The notes under the pieces are model-generated. The model was given only the letters and a program-made list of their open reading frames with translations. It was not told the DNA's origin and made no database searches. Shown here piece by piece: positions 25,614 to 34,564 of a stretch of 64,000 bases of DNA (the stretch's first letter is position 1; each line of letters starts with the position of its first letter). The DNA comes from Methanomicrobiales archaeon. Its GTDB lineage: Archaea; Halobacteriota; Methanomicrobia; Methanomicrobiales; Methanospirillaceae. Location of the stretch: positions 1 through 64,000 of the forward strand of contig JALHCK010000006.1 in NCBI GenBank assembly GCA_022841205.1, given 5' to 3'. The position numbers and the translations under genes were made by a program.

Positions 25614-26558
25614 GTGGCTGAAAAATCGAAGGCAGGGATCACCGGGCAGGTGAAGTCCCCCTCCTTTCTCATCGGCATTTCTGCTCTCATCGTTGTCCTG
25701 GTTCTCGCAGTGAGCATCTTTGTTTTCGACCAGACAACGGGACCGGCATGGTCTCTTGATGGATCAGGTGCGCTGTCGTTTCCCCCCCGCGGAGCAGCCA
25801 ACCCACAGGCATACATGATTGAGGATGCCGCGAATTACTCGCTCGAAAAGATCAGTTATTCCAGCTACGATACGAAAGTATTCGGGCTTCTCCGGATTCC
25901 AAAAGGCGTCACGTTACCCCCGGTCGTAATCGTGCTGCCCGCCGCCACCGTAACCAAGGAAGCCGATTCGGCGATGGCCGGTGCCCTCTGCTCCTGGGGC
26001 TACGCTTCGCTCACGCTCGACGAACGGGGGAATGGTGGCGAAACAAGGGGGAGTCACCCGATGGACTTCATGACCGGCTATACCGCCTACCGCAATGGTG
26101 ATATGCCCGCGCAGTACGCCCAGGTTTACGATGTGCTGCTGGGCTATGACTACTTACGATCCCGGAAAGATCTTGATGGCGGCAACATCACGGTGCTGGG
26201 TGAAAGCATGGGCGGCAGGTTTGCTGTTGTCGCGGCGGGCATTGAGCCGGGTTTCAAAGCCGTGTTCGTCATCAGCTCCAGCCCATACGGTCTTGATGCA
26301 GGAAATGACAGGGACGCGCTCAGGTTTGTCAACTCGATCGAGCCGGCGACCTATCTGAAGAAGCTGCCCCCGCGCAAGCTGGTCATGTTCCACTTTACCA
26401 ATGATACAGTCATACCGGTTACGCATGGCAAATTCCTCTATGACAACGCCGGTTGGCCAAAGGCCTGGTACCAGTATAACGGCTCGGTCCACGGCGTTTA
26501 CAGCGATATCTTTGGACCGGACCTGCATACCGAGTTGACGAATATTTACGGCCGGTGA
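25614..26558 (+). CDS. membrane-anchored alpha/beta hydrolase
   Basis: A 314-residue protein. Residues about 17-38 form one N-terminal membrane anchor, so the catalytic part faces outside. The alpha/beta-hydrolase features are YASLTLDERGNGGET (oxyanion-region strand), VLGESMGGRFAVV (nucleophile serine elbow G-E-S-M-G), an acid in LVMFHFTNDTVIPV (Asp) and the final histidine in NGSVHGVYSD. Such enzymes cleave esters or peptides (dienelactone hydrolase or peptidase-like). The start is GTG, apparently leaderless. Confidence 0.82.
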   Translation: MAEKSKAGITGQVKSPSFLIGISALIVVLVLAVSIFVFDQTTGPAWSLDGSGALSFPPRGAANPQAYMIEDAANYSLEKISYSSYDTKVFGLLRIPKGVTLPPVVIVLPAATVTKEADSAMAGALCSWGYASLTLDERGNGGETRGSHPMDFMTGYTAYRNGDMPAQYAQVYDVLLGYDYLRSRKDLDGGNITVLGESMGGRFAVVAAGIEPGFKAVFVISSSPYGLDAGNDRDALRFVNSIEPATYLKKLPPRKLVMFHFTNDTVIPVTHGKFLYDNAGWPKAWYQYNGSVHGVYSDIFGPDLHTELTNIYGR

Positions 26559-26768
26559 GAAAAACCCGGTCATCGCTCTTTTGCGTCTGCGAGGGAGAAT
26601 GCGTAACTCGAAGGCCGGTACATGGGTTGCCGGTCATCCGGCAGGTTGTGCTATCGTTGTATCGTGGCAGAAGAAGAAGGGACCCACAGAAAAACCATCC
26701 CGGTCGGGGTTTCAATCTGAAAGGCCGTACCTGAACCTATATAACTGGGAAGTGATGATCCACCCATC

Positions 26769-27599
26769 ATGCCCGGACGGTTCAGCCGTCGTATCCTGGT
26801 TGTTGAAGGCGATATCACCACCCAGCCGGTCGATGCGATCGTGAATGCGGCCAACGAGACACTGCTTGGAGGAGGGGGTGTTGATGGTGCCATTCACCGT
26901 GCTGCAGGCCCTGAATTAAAGGAAGAATGCCGGATGCTGGGCGGTTGCCGGGCGGGCGAGGTAAAGATCACCCGGGGATACCATCTCCCGGCACAGTACG
27001 TCATCCATACCGTGGGCCCGGTATGGAGGGGTGGGCAGCACGGAGAAGATGAACTGCTGGCGTCCTGCTACCGCCAGGCCCTGGACCTGGCCAGATCCCG
27101 TGGTCTGAAGACCATTGCCTTTCCTGCCATCAGCACCGGGGCTTACGGTTTTCCCCTCGCAAGAGCAGCGGTGATTGCGGTGAGGACCGTGCTTGAATGC
27201 CTCTCTCGTTCTCAGGAAATTACCAGGGTCGTGCTGGTCTGTCACGGGGATCGGGCGTTTCACCTGTTCCAGGATGCAGTGACCGAACTCTTTTCCGAAT
27301 ATGACGGCCGGGAGGACCGGAACAACGCAGCACCAGGAGAACCTGCATCAGCCTGGCAGGAAGGGGGACTGGGGGAACAGGCCAGGGCAGAGATCCAGAT
27401 CATCGAAGTGATCCACGGGATCAGGATCGTGAACAAGGAACGGTTGGTCGATGAGATCGTCCGTCATGCCCGTACCAGGCAGCATATGTCCCGAATCACC
27501 GCCGCACTCAACAGCTGGGTCGCGATAAAAGGAATTGTTGGTGAGACGGAGATACCGGATGATGAACTGGACCGGATAATGACCGGGATCGATAAGTAA
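26769..27599 (+). CDS. macro-domain protein with an extra C-terminal domain
   Basis: A 276-residue protein. Residues about 9-180 are a macro domain of the MacroD type: VVEGDITTQPVDAIVNAAN, LGGGGVDGAIHRAAGP, and FPAISTGAYGFPL, all matching the ADP-ribose-binding loops of O-acetyl-ADP-ribose and ADP-ribosyl-aspartate/glutamate hydrolases. The N-to-D and G-rich catalytic loop residues appear intact. After an acidic linker, about 85 residues (from IQIIEVIHGIRIVNKERL to the end) form a helical extension that I do not recognise. Start ATG 26769 is close to the family N-terminus. Alone between two unrelated genes. Confidence 0.85.
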   Translation: MPGRFSRRILVVEGDITTQPVDAIVNAANETLLGGGGVDGAIHRAAGPELKEECRMLGGCRAGEVKITRGYHLPAQYVIHTVGPVWRGGQHGEDELLASCYRQALDLARSRGLKTIAFPAISTGAYGFPLARAAVIAVRTVLECLSRSQEITRVVLVCHGDRAFHLFQDAVTELFSEYDGREDRNNAAPGEPASAWQEGGLGEQARAEIQIIEVIHGIRIVNKERLVDEIVRHARTRQHMSRITAALNSWVAIKGIVGETEIPDDELDRIMTGIDK

Positions 27600-27647
27600 C
27601 GGCAACCATCGCAGTTTTGCCCGGTAATACTGGAATTGTAAAATAGT

Positions 27648-28526
27648 TCACCTCCCCGGCCGGAGTGATGCATATCTCTGTTCCCTCTCCCGGATTTCCG
27701 GAAGACCGACAAGCCGGTTGAATTCTTCAAAAAGGACCATGCGATTGGCGAAGGCCGCCGAGGAACCGGTCCTGGCCAGTTCTGTGAACAGTTCCCGGAC
27801 GGCGTGAGCAATAACATAGGTGCACGAAGTAGCATCGGCGACCACCGCATACCCGATTTCCTGCAGTTCCTGTGCGGTCAGGTACGGAGATTTCCCGCCA
27901 GGCAGGTTGTTGGCAAATACCGGCCCATTCACTTCCGAGCAGATTCGCCGCATCTGGTCGATTGACCGGGGCGCCTCAACGAACAGGAGATCGGCACCGG
28001 CTTCCCGGTAGAGATTCGCGCGGGAGATGGCCTCATCGATCCCATGGACGGCAATGGCATCGGTCCTTGCCATGATGACCAGATCAGGATCCTTCCTGGC
28101 ATCCACCGCCGCATGAATTTTTGCGACCATTTCTGCTGCAGGAATCACCTGCTTCTCTTCCATGTGCCCGCAGCGCTTGGGAAAGGCCTGGTCTTCGATA
28201 AAAATTCCGGCAACACCTGCCTTCTCGTAAAGCTCAACGGTCCGGATGACATTCGTCACGTTCCCGTATCCCGTGTCGCCATCGGCAAATACCGGGATGC
28301 TTACCGCATCGACAATCCGCGATGCGCAATCCACCATCTCGCTGAGTGTCATCAGGGACACATCGGGCTTTCCCAGGTATGCCGCGGAGTTCGCATACCC
28401 TGCCGAGAAAACGGCTTTTATCCCTGCCTTTTCAGCGATCCTTGCGCACAGCGGATCGTGCACCACGGGAATGACGAGAATCCCGGGATCGCGTATCAGG
28501 TTTCGCAGGAGCGTTGTTTTCTTCAT
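27648..28526 (-). CDS. isocitrate lyase/PEP mutase superfamily enzyme
   Basis: A 292-residue TIM-barrel enzyme. Diagnostic motifs: FSAGYANSAAYLGKPD, FADGDTGYGNVTNVIRT (Mg2+-binding Asp) and EDQAFPKRCGHME, where KRCGH carries the catalytic cysteine of lyases such as methylisocitrate lyase. MARTDAIAVHGIDEAI and FVEAPRS are also typical. It would cleave a C-C bond of a 2-hydroxy di- or tricarboxylate (methylisocitrate, 2,3-dimethylmalate) or decarboxylate oxaloacetate; the sequence alone does not decide. The length is that of PrpB. It stands alone, convergent with the macro-domain gene. Confidence 0.85.
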   Translation of the reverse strand: MKKTTLLRNLIRDPGILVIPVVHDPLCARIAEKAGIKAVFSAGYANSAAYLGKPDVSLMTLSEMVDCASRIVDAVSIPVFADGDTGYGNVTNVIRTVELYEKAGVAGIFIEDQAFPKRCGHMEEKQVIPAAEMVAKIHAAVDARKDPDLVIMARTDAIAVHGIDEAISRANLYREAGADLLFVEAPRSIDQMRRICSEVNGPVFANNLPGGKSPYLTAQELQEIGYAVVADATSCTYVIAHAVRELFTELARTGSSAAFANRMVLFEEFNRLVGLPEIREREQRYASLRPGR

Positions 28527-28660
28527 TCACGCATCATGAAGACGATCAAAATTCACCGCATAATTAAGTATCGAAAAAGATCAGGTCCGGAAAAAACCAT
28601 CGTGCCCGGTGAGGGGGAACGAAGTTATAGCACCCACGTTCCTTGCAGGAAATGCCCTTT

Positions 28661-29065
28661 TCAGATCAGCTGGTCTCCGGCATGCTCTCCCGGCATGCAA
28701 TCGAAAACCCCAGTGACCTTCATGACCAGGAGCGACTTGCAATAGAGCCCCGGCTTAGCCCGTTTCACCTGTTCCCGCATGGCCTCGTAGTCCGGACCTT
28801 CCGATATCACCTCGATATCACCCTTGATCTTGTAGCATCCCCTGATCCCCTGTCCCCAGAGATACAGGCAGGCGCGTGGGTTTTCAAGGACATTCTGGAT
28901 CGTGGTTTTCATGAACTGGTTTCCAATCCAGATGGTCTCCGCATCCCGGGGAAAGACCGCGCCCATGGGAACAACATTCGGCTCACCGTTTCTGGATGCC
29001 GTTGCCAGTGGGAATATCCTTCCCGCACGAAATGCGGCCATGATTTCCGGGGTCATATGAACCAT
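28661..29065 (-). CDS. pyridoxamine 5'-phosphate oxidase-fold flavoprotein
   Basis: A 134-residue split-barrel protein: FPLATASRNGEPNVVPMGAV and IWIGNQFMKTTIQNVLENP are the FMN-binding strands of this fold, and ACLYLWGQGIRGCYKIKGDIEV follows. These small flavin or F420-binding proteins carry out varied reductions; the substrate is unknown. Start at the first ATG; a second ATG three codons later is possible. Single gene. Confidence 0.82.
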   Translation of the reverse strand: MVHMTPEIMAAFRAGRIFPLATASRNGEPNVVPMGAVFPRDAETIWIGNQFMKTTIQNVLENPRACLYLWGQGIRGCYKIKGDIEVISEGPDYEAMREQVKRAKPGLYCKSLLVMKVTGVFDCMPGEHAGDQLI

Positions 29066-29288
29066 ATCAGGGAGCTGGTGCAGATACCCTATAAAACCTG
29101 CACAATCAGCACGGGTTAATCCTCAGGCCGTGTCAGGCACCACTTGGAATTGTTTTTCTCCCGCCTTATTCCGGGGCCGGGCTCCCCTTAATCGAGGCCG
29201 GGCATATCTGTTGAAAGTAAAGGGCCATCAATATCCATTCGGGACGGGATTGGCAGAGAGTGCAACCGTCATGAAATTCCCTCCGGTT

Positions 29289-30176
29289 TCATAACACCGA
29301 ATCCCCGATGATTGACACAGCATATACTATCATGGTGACATGGAAGATGGGGAGGGCGCTAAGCCCTGCCGCCGAGGTCTGTTTTCGAAGGATCACCAGG
29401 TTTGCTGCCAGGAGGAGTCCCAGCCCGGCCAGGAGACCGATCCGTCCGATCCATCCCAGCACGACCATGAACAGAAGCGCGGTGCAGGCGTGAACCGCAC
29501 AGAACCCGGAAATCCAGCGAACCGTCCCTGGCAACCCGTAGAGGACAGTGATACTGTACATCCCCCGCGCCTGATCGTTTTGATAATCAACCAGATCATT
29601 GACCCCGAGATGGGCAAGGGCAAAGGGGTAGAAGAACAGGAGATAGAGAAACGCCGGCAGATCGGGGCTCCCGATACATAGGTAGCCGGCAACCGGGAAC
29701 AGGGCAAAATCTATCCGGCCTGCCAGCTGGGCGAGTGGAAACCGCTGGTTCCGCTTCCGGACCTGGTAGAATATCTCCAGGGCGTAGCACCATGCCATGA
29801 CGAAAAGGACGAAGAGTGAATTTGGGAAGGGCAGGAGGAGGATCAGGGTTGTGGTGATGCCGACCAGCAGAAGCAGGATGAAGAGCGCGTGGCGGGCGGT
29901 CATCATCCCGGCAGGGAGCGGGCGTGTTCCAAAAGGCCGCCAGTACCGGGTGAGGTCGTGTTCAAGATCCTTTTCATCGTAATGGCGATCGATATAATCG
30001 TTTAGCACGAATCCCGCCTCAAAACCAAAGAAACCGATCAGTGCTGCCCGGCCAAGGCCGGCACATGAAAAAGAACCATAGAACCCGGCGGCCAGCAGGT
30101 AGCCTGAGCAGAATAGTACCGGCCAGGCAAAAAAGAAATGAAGTCGGAGGAGATCGATGACCGCTCGCGGAGTCAT
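29289..30176 (-). CDS. UbiA-family prenyltransferase
   Basis: A 295-residue membrane protein with about nine spans. The two aspartate-rich metal-binding loops are present: VLNDYIDRHYDEKDLEHD and HLGVNDLVDYQNDQARG. The enzymes join a prenyl diphosphate to an acceptor within the membrane, as for archaeal ether lipid (DGGGP synthase), quinone or heme biosynthesis. The acceptor is not readable; archaeal lipid DGGGPS is one candidate but the second loop differs from the usual form. Start at ATG 30176 directly before the first span. Confidence 0.85.
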   Translation of the reverse strand: MTPRAVIDLLRLHFFFAWPVLFCSGYLLAAGFYGSFSCAGLGRAALIGFFGFEAGFVLNDYIDRHYDEKDLEHDLTRYWRPFGTRPLPAGMMTARHALFILLLLVGITTTLILLLPFPNSLFVLFVMAWCYALEIFYQVRKRNQRFPLAQLAGRIDFALFPVAGYLCIGSPDLPAFLYLLFFYPFALAHLGVNDLVDYQNDQARGMYSITVLYGLPGTVRWISGFCAVHACTALLFMVVLGWIGRIGLLAGLGLLLAANLVILRKQTSAAGLSALPIFHVTMIVYAVSIIGDSVL

Positions 30177-30307
30177 AATGCCCGGGGATCGAAGCCAGAT
30201 AGTTAATCGTTACCCCGAATGGTATATAAATGAACGGGCATCCGGGCACCCGGCACTCGCTCTGCGCTACCGGCAGCGGCACAACGGGTAACAATATCCG
30301 GGAAGGT

Positions 30308-31036
30308 TCAGAAAAGGTATCCCACCGGCATGAGATACAGGGGGGTCTCACCATCCTCAATGAGGAGGATCCGCCGCACCTCTTCATCGTGGAATGCACC
30401 GATCGCGACGGTCCCCATGCCAAGGGATGTCGCCTGAAGATAGACATTCTCCGCAGCATGGCCGGCCTCCATATGCACGTACCGGACCCCCCGCTCGCCA
30501 TATTTTACGGTCCTCTTTTCGTACACTCCCGTAATCACCAGGACGGCCGGGGGATCACGAACGGCGGTCTGGTCAAGGGCGCTATGAAAGAGATCTTCCC
30601 GGAAGTCTCCGGCCCTGACGACCTGGAGGGTATGGGGCACGGGCAGGTAGTGATAGATCCCCCCCTGGAGTCCTTCCACCCCGGAAGCGACAAGATACAC
30701 TTCGAGGGGGTAGAGGGCGCCGGCAGATGGTGCTGTCCGAAATCCACCTGGCCCGGAAATTCCCTGGCAGGCCCAGAGGATCTGAGATATGTCAGAGATA
30801 TTGATGGGACGGGATGCGTATGCCCTGACCGATCTCCGCTGGGAAAGGGCCTTCTCCACAGAGCCACCGCTTTCTGACAGGGCTGGTGGCAGGTGTACCT
30901 GGTCTCCTTCAGTTGCTCCGAAAACCGTGCTGGAGGATGGTTCCGGGGAGGTGATAAGGAAAACAGCAAGGATGATCATTACCCCTATCACAATAGCCAG
31001 TAAACACGCCCGCATCATCCTGGCAGGGGCCCACAT
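30308..31036 (-). CDS. SagB-like nitroreductase-fold oxidoreductase, membrane anchored
   Basis: A 242-residue protein. Residues about 9-30 form an N-terminal membrane anchor or signal. The rest is a nitroreductase-fold FMN domain of the SagB/ThcOx group: VEKALSQRRSVRAYASRPI, LSQILWACQGISGPGGFRTAPSAGALYPLEVYLV (the APSAGALYP mark), AGHAAENVYLQATSLGMGTVAIGAF. In bacteria SagB oxidises azolines in peptide antibiotics, but most family members act on other substrates. It follows a 45-codon zinc-ribbon gene by 21 bases, forming a two-gene operon. No peptide precursor or YcaO cyclase is seen in the window, so a classic thiazole/oxazole role is unlikely here. Confidence 0.85.
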   Translation of the reverse strand: MWAPARMMRACLLAIVIGVMIILAVFLITSPEPSSSTVFGATEGDQVHLPPALSESGGSVEKALSQRRSVRAYASRPINISDISQILWACQGISGPGGFRTAPSAGALYPLEVYLVASGVEGLQGGIYHYLPVPHTLQVVRAGDFREDLFHSALDQTAVRDPPAVLVITGVYEKRTVKYGERGVRYVHMEAGHAAENVYLQATSLGMGTVAIGAFHDEEVRRILLIEDGETPLYLMPVGYLF

Positions 31037-31057
31037 CCAGCCCTCTTACCCCGGGAA

Positions 31058-31195
31058 TTACTTTCCCGCGAGGGGGATCCCGCAATCGGGACAGGTCTGG
31101 CTGCGGCAGGGAACTCCCCTGGTTTTCGGATATTCTTTCCTGCATTTCGGGCATATGCACGCCTCAGGCGGCATACCCCGCCGCTGTACGCCCAT
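31058..31195 (-). CDS. 45-residue zinc-ribbon protein
   Basis: A very short gene on the minus strand, 21 bases before the SagB-like gene. The protein contains EACICPKCRKEYP and CRSQTCPDCGIPL, giving C-x2-C...C-x4-C-x2-C, a classic zinc-ribbon or rubredoxin-like knot. The frame starts at ATG 31195, with a second ATG seven codons in (31174) that fits the conserved core and may be the true start. Small proteins with this exact motif pattern are frequent in methanogens; the role is unknown. The gene-pair arrangement suggests it works with the flavin enzyme. Confidence 0.7.
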   Translation of the reverse strand: MGVQRRGMPPEACICPKCRKEYPKTRGVPCRSQTCPDCGIPLAGK

Positions 31196-31423
31196 TCCGG
31201 GCCCACCATTTGGCATCTGGTTTCACCACGGCACAACTGATGGCAGGCGAATATAAAAGGGAGATGTAAGAGGCAAAGGGCCGCGACCGGCCTCCCAATT
31301 CGCCGGAGGGGCTGTCAGAGTGACCGGGGTTGCCGTTTTCAGGTGAGAGGAGGCGCAGGGATGCAGTTGTCCGGGAGCAACCATTTTTACCGTTCGTCTG
31401 CTTTGTAATTACAGGGACGTCCC

Positions 31424-32716
31424 ATGGCAATAGACTGGTATATGGATTTCGTGAACCCCGGGTATGAACCGGGGCGGGATGAGATCATCGTTCTCTACTA
31501 TTTTGAGCCGGCAGAAGGCATCAGCCGCGAGGAGGCGGCAGGGAGGATCGCATCCGAGAGTTCGACCGGGACCTGGACAACCCTCCACACCCTCCCGCCC
31601 CGCATGCGGGACCTTCAGGCAACGGTCTTCGAGATTGACGGGAATTATGCGAAAATATCATACCCCCTCGAACTCTGGGATGAAGGAAATGCTGTCCAGC
31701 TGTTGAGCGGAATCGCCGGGAATATATTCGGGATGAAAGCGCTGTCAAACCTCCGCCTCATCGATGCAACCCTTCCGGAAGCATACATCGGGAACTTCAG
31801 GGGACCGCACTTCGGGAATGACGGTATCCGGAAGATGATGAAGGTCTCGGGGCGACCGCTTACCGGAGCGGTTCCCAAGCCAAAAGTCGGGTTCAGCGCA
31901 CAGGAGCATGCTGAAATCGGCTACGAGACATGGATGGGAGGATTCGACTTCGTCAAGGATGATGAGAACCTGACCTCCACATCGTTCAACCGGTTCGAAG
32001 ACCGGGTGGAATCGATGAGCAGGCTCCGCGATCAGGCTGAACAGGAGACCGGAATGATCAAGTCAGCATTCATCAATATTACCGGCGACACGGAAACGAT
32101 GGAGAGGCGGGCTGCATTGCTCGCTGAACACGACTGGAACTATGCCATGATCGATGTCGTAGTGGCCGGAACTGCCGGTGTGATGACCCTGCGGGACTTC
32201 TGCTCCGATCTTGACATTGCCATCCATGCGCACCGGGCCATGCATGCTGCTTTCACCAGAAACCCCCTGCACGGGATCTCAATGCAGTTCCTGGCCAAGA
32301 TCATGCGGCTCATCGGAGTAAGCCAGATCCATACAGGGACTGCAGTGGGCAAGCTTGCCGGAAGCCGGCAGGAATCGGTCATCCTCGCTGATATCCTCCG
32401 CGAGAAGCGGGTCCGGGGCGTTGAGAAGATCTCTCTTGACCAGGACTGGGGAAGCATAAGAAACGCGTTCCCGGTAGCCTCGGGAGGGCTTCACCCGGGA
32501 CTGGTCCCCGATGTGCTCGATATTTACGGAAGAGACCAGGTCCTGCTGGTAAGCGGAGGCATCCACGGCCACCCAGGTGGAACAAGGAAAGGGGCACAGG
32601 CTGCGATCCAGGCCATGGAAGCATGGGAGGAGGGCATAACCCTTGAAGAAAAAGCCCGCACTTCCCCCGAACTTGCCGCTGCCCTCGACAAGTGGGGTCA
32701 TTTACGGCCAAAATGA
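31424..32716 (+). CDS. rbcL: type III (archaeal) ribulose bisphosphate carboxylase large subunit
   Basis: A 430-residue RuBisCO. All catalytic residues can be found: K152/K154 in AVPKPKVG, the carbamylated K178 with metal ligands D180/E181 in FDFVKDDEN, H268/H270 in IHAHRAMH, K310 in HTGTAVGKLAG, S353 in VASGGLHPG and the GGIHGHPGG phosphate loop. Overall pattern and missing small subunit are those of form III. The enzyme fixes CO2 on ribulose-1,5-bisphosphate to give two 3-phosphoglycerates; in archaea it works in the AMP pathway or, with phosphoribulokinase, in the reductive hexulose-phosphate pathway. Neither PRK nor AMP-phosphorylase genes are in this window. Start ATG has GGGACG upstream; a YkgJ-type gene begins 75 bases downstream. 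Confidence 0.95.
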   Translation: MAIDWYMDFVNPGYEPGRDEIIVLYYFEPAEGISREEAAGRIASESSTGTWTTLHTLPPRMRDLQATVFEIDGNYAKISYPLELWDEGNAVQLLSGIAGNIFGMKALSNLRLIDATLPEAYIGNFRGPHFGNDGIRKMMKVSGRPLTGAVPKPKVGFSAQEHAEIGYETWMGGFDFVKDDENLTSTSFNRFEDRVESMSRLRDQAEQETGMIKSAFINITGDTETMERRAALLAEHDWNYAMIDVVVAGTAGVMTLRDFCSDLDIAIHAHRAMHAAFTRNPLHGISMQFLAKIMRLIGVSQIHTGTAVGKLAGSRQESVILADILREKRVRGVEKISLDQDWGSIRNAFPVASGGLHPGLVPDVLDIYGRDQVLLVSGGIHGHPGGTRKGAQAAIQAMEAWEEGITLEEKARTSPELAAALDKWGHLRPK

Positions 32717-32791
32717 GGGTGACCGGTATACCGGGCGGGACGATGGTAAGGCCTGTCGCGGCATGCCCGGCCTGGGAGGGAGTTGGTACCG

Positions 32792-33274
32792 GTGGTTTTT
32801 GAATGCCAGCAGTGCGGGGAGTGCTGCAGCATAATGGGCCAGGTGCTCGCCATATGCGGGCATCCGGATGCTGGGAAGTATATTCTCTCCAACCAGTATA
32901 CCGGAGAAAAGACCATTGTTGAAGTCGATCCGGACAAGATCGGCCTCTACGAAGACCGGAGCACGATCAGCAGGTTTCCCGAAGCATGCCCGTTTCTCCG
33001 GTTCAACCGGGAGGACGGGAAAGCGTATTGCACCGTCCATAAGACCCGCCCCGATATGTGCCGCGATTTTGGCTGCTGGCGCATCCTGATCCTGAAACCC
33101 GATGGTCTCCGGGCCGGGCGGGTCATGTGCCGGAGTCATTTCTGCCCCGATGACCCCGATCTGGCCCGGCTGTGGGAGGAACGGATACGCCCGATCGATG
33201 ATCCCGGTGGAGCGGAATGGGACCAGGCGGTCATCGCCATCCTGACCGGGGCAGGATACAACGTGCGAATCTGA
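32792..33274 (+). CDS. YkgJ-type cysteine-cluster protein
   Basis: A 160-residue protein with the CxxCxxCC motif FECQQCGECCSI at the N-terminus and further cysteines in CPFLRF, YCTVHKTRPDMCRDFGCW and CRSHFCPDD. This spacing is typical of the YkgJ family (putative zinc- or Fe-chelating domain). I place the start at GTG 32792 because GGGAG is well spaced from it; a TTG at 32783 is too close to that site. Function unknown. It lies 75 bases after RuBisCO on the same strand and may be cotranscribed. Confidence 0.8.
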   Translation: MVFECQQCGECCSIMGQVLAICGHPDAGKYILSNQYTGEKTIVEVDPDKIGLYEDRSTISRFPEACPFLRFNREDGKAYCTVHKTRPDMCRDFGCWRILILKPDGLRAGRVMCRSHFCPDDPDLARLWEERIRPIDDPGGAEWDQAVIAILTGAGYNVRI

Positions 33275-33291
33275 TTTTTAACCGGTGACGG

Positions 33292-33789
33292 TCACCTTGC
33301 CCGGAGGATCTCCGTATAGAGTATGACCACGGAGAGACTGACCAGGTTCAGGGAGGTCGCCGCATACCAGAGCCAGGACTCAAGCAGGGTCAGGCGGGCT
33401 ATCCATCCGGACCAGAGCATTCCACAGATTATCAGGAATGCAAGGAGGGTATCAAGGGCCAGGAAAACCGCTGGGAGCCCGAACAGCCGCCCGAGCTGGG
33501 CGATCGTGCAGTATTCAAACGGGCTTTCCCGGTGGAGGAGATCCAGGATGGCCCGCCCCAGGTTCATCAGCAGATCGGTTCCTGCCCAGAGAATGATCCC
33601 CCAACCGGCCAGGGCAAGGACCGGCACTGCCAGTTCCCGGACAACAACAACTCCAAGGATGAGCTTGAAGATACAGAACGGTATCCCGATGGTAATAGAA
33701 AGAAAAAAGGGGCGGAGGAAAAAGCGCTGGATCCGATCGCCCAGCCCGGCCCCAGTCCGGCTCTGCCGCTCAGGCTCGTCCGCAAGCAT
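33292..33789 (-). CDS. conserved multi-span membrane protein
   Basis: A 165-residue protein with four hydrophobic spans (about residues 22-50, 58-78, 100-125 and 135-160) and a short charged N-terminus. Between spans two and three lies DLLHRESPFEYCTIAQLGRL. No catalytic motif or known signature is visible. It is convergent with the YkgJ-type gene, 17 bases away. I do not recognise the family, though methanogens carry such small proteins. Confidence 0.65.
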   Translation of the reverse strand: MLADEPERQSRTGAGLGDRIQRFFLRPFFLSITIGIPFCIFKLILGVVVVRELAVPVLALAGWGIILWAGTDLLMNLGRAILDLLHRESPFEYCTIAQLGRLFGLPAVFLALDTLLAFLIICGMLWSGWIARLTLLESWLWYAATSLNLVSLSVVILYTEILRAR

Positions 33790-34044
33790 ACAGGATTATT
33801 GTCGGTCTCATCAGGCATGAATATGAGAGTATCCTGGTGGAACCGGGATCCGGAAAAACCACGGTCAGAAACAGGAAACAGATGACCCGTCCCGGGATGC
33901 CCCGCAGTCCCGCACCACCCAGAGCGTATATCCTTGTCTTGGGAACCATCCAGATCGGGGATCTTTAAGATCTCCCTGACCGTCCGAGAGCTTTAGATGC
34001 CCTGATGCCCATTTCTGATCACGGATCTGCACGGGTAACATAGC
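33790..34044. other. intergenic stretch
   Basis: About 255 bases between divergent genes; it should hold both promoters. I see no gene. Confidence 0.4.
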
Positions 34045-34482
34045 ATGGAGGATTCCGGTGAAGGGAACGGCGGATGCCAGCAGTGCGGGCTGTGCTGCAA
34101 GGTCTTTGGGGATCGCATAACTCCGACAACGATGAACGTCTACTCGTGGATGGAGCAGGGGAGGACGGATATCCTCGTTTATTTCTCGGCCGTCCTTCGC
34201 AGTGGTGCCCGGGTCAATGGTGCGGATCTCGCTCCCGGTGATCTTGGAGAGGTAGTCACCATCGAACTGAGGGACCCTGAGACCGGCGGTTATCTGCCGG
34301 TCTGCCCGTTTCTGCGAAGAACCGGGAAGACGAGGTATATCTGTTCTATTCACACCGTAAAACCGGACATGTGCTGTAACTACATGCCCTGGGTATATGG
34401 TGAGACCTATTTCCCACGGTGCCCCGCGCAAAAAGGGAAAAAGTCGCGCTGGTCCGGGTTGCCTGACAGTGATTCGCCCTGA
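34045..34482 (+). CDS. YkgJ-type cysteine-cluster protein (second paralogue)
   Basis: A 145-residue protein with CQQCGLCCKVFG near the N-terminus, then CPFLRRTGKTRYICSIHTVKPDMCCNYMPW. The order of cysteines is the same as in the protein at 32792, so the two are distant paralogues 800 bases apart. The metal bound and the function are not known. Start ATG 34045. The fusion gene begins 82 bases downstream on the same strand. Confidence 0.78.
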   Translation: MEDSGEGNGGCQQCGLCCKVFGDRITPTTMNVYSWMEQGRTDILVYFSAVLRSGARVNGADLAPGDLGEVVTIELRDPETGGYLPVCPFLRRTGKTRYICSIHTVKPDMCCNYMPWVYGETYFPRCPAQKGKKSRWSGLPDSDSP

Positions 34483-34564
34483 ACCGGTCCCTGGTTGCAG
34501 AGCCCAGCTTTAATAGGTGAATCGCTTCATCCCTGTTCACCAAAAAAGCAGGTACGGATAGACC

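Noticed and set aside
30308..31036. Thiazole/oxazole peptide antibiotic cluster because of the SagB-like gene
   Set aside because: No YcaO cyclase, precursor peptide or dedicated exporter is next to it.
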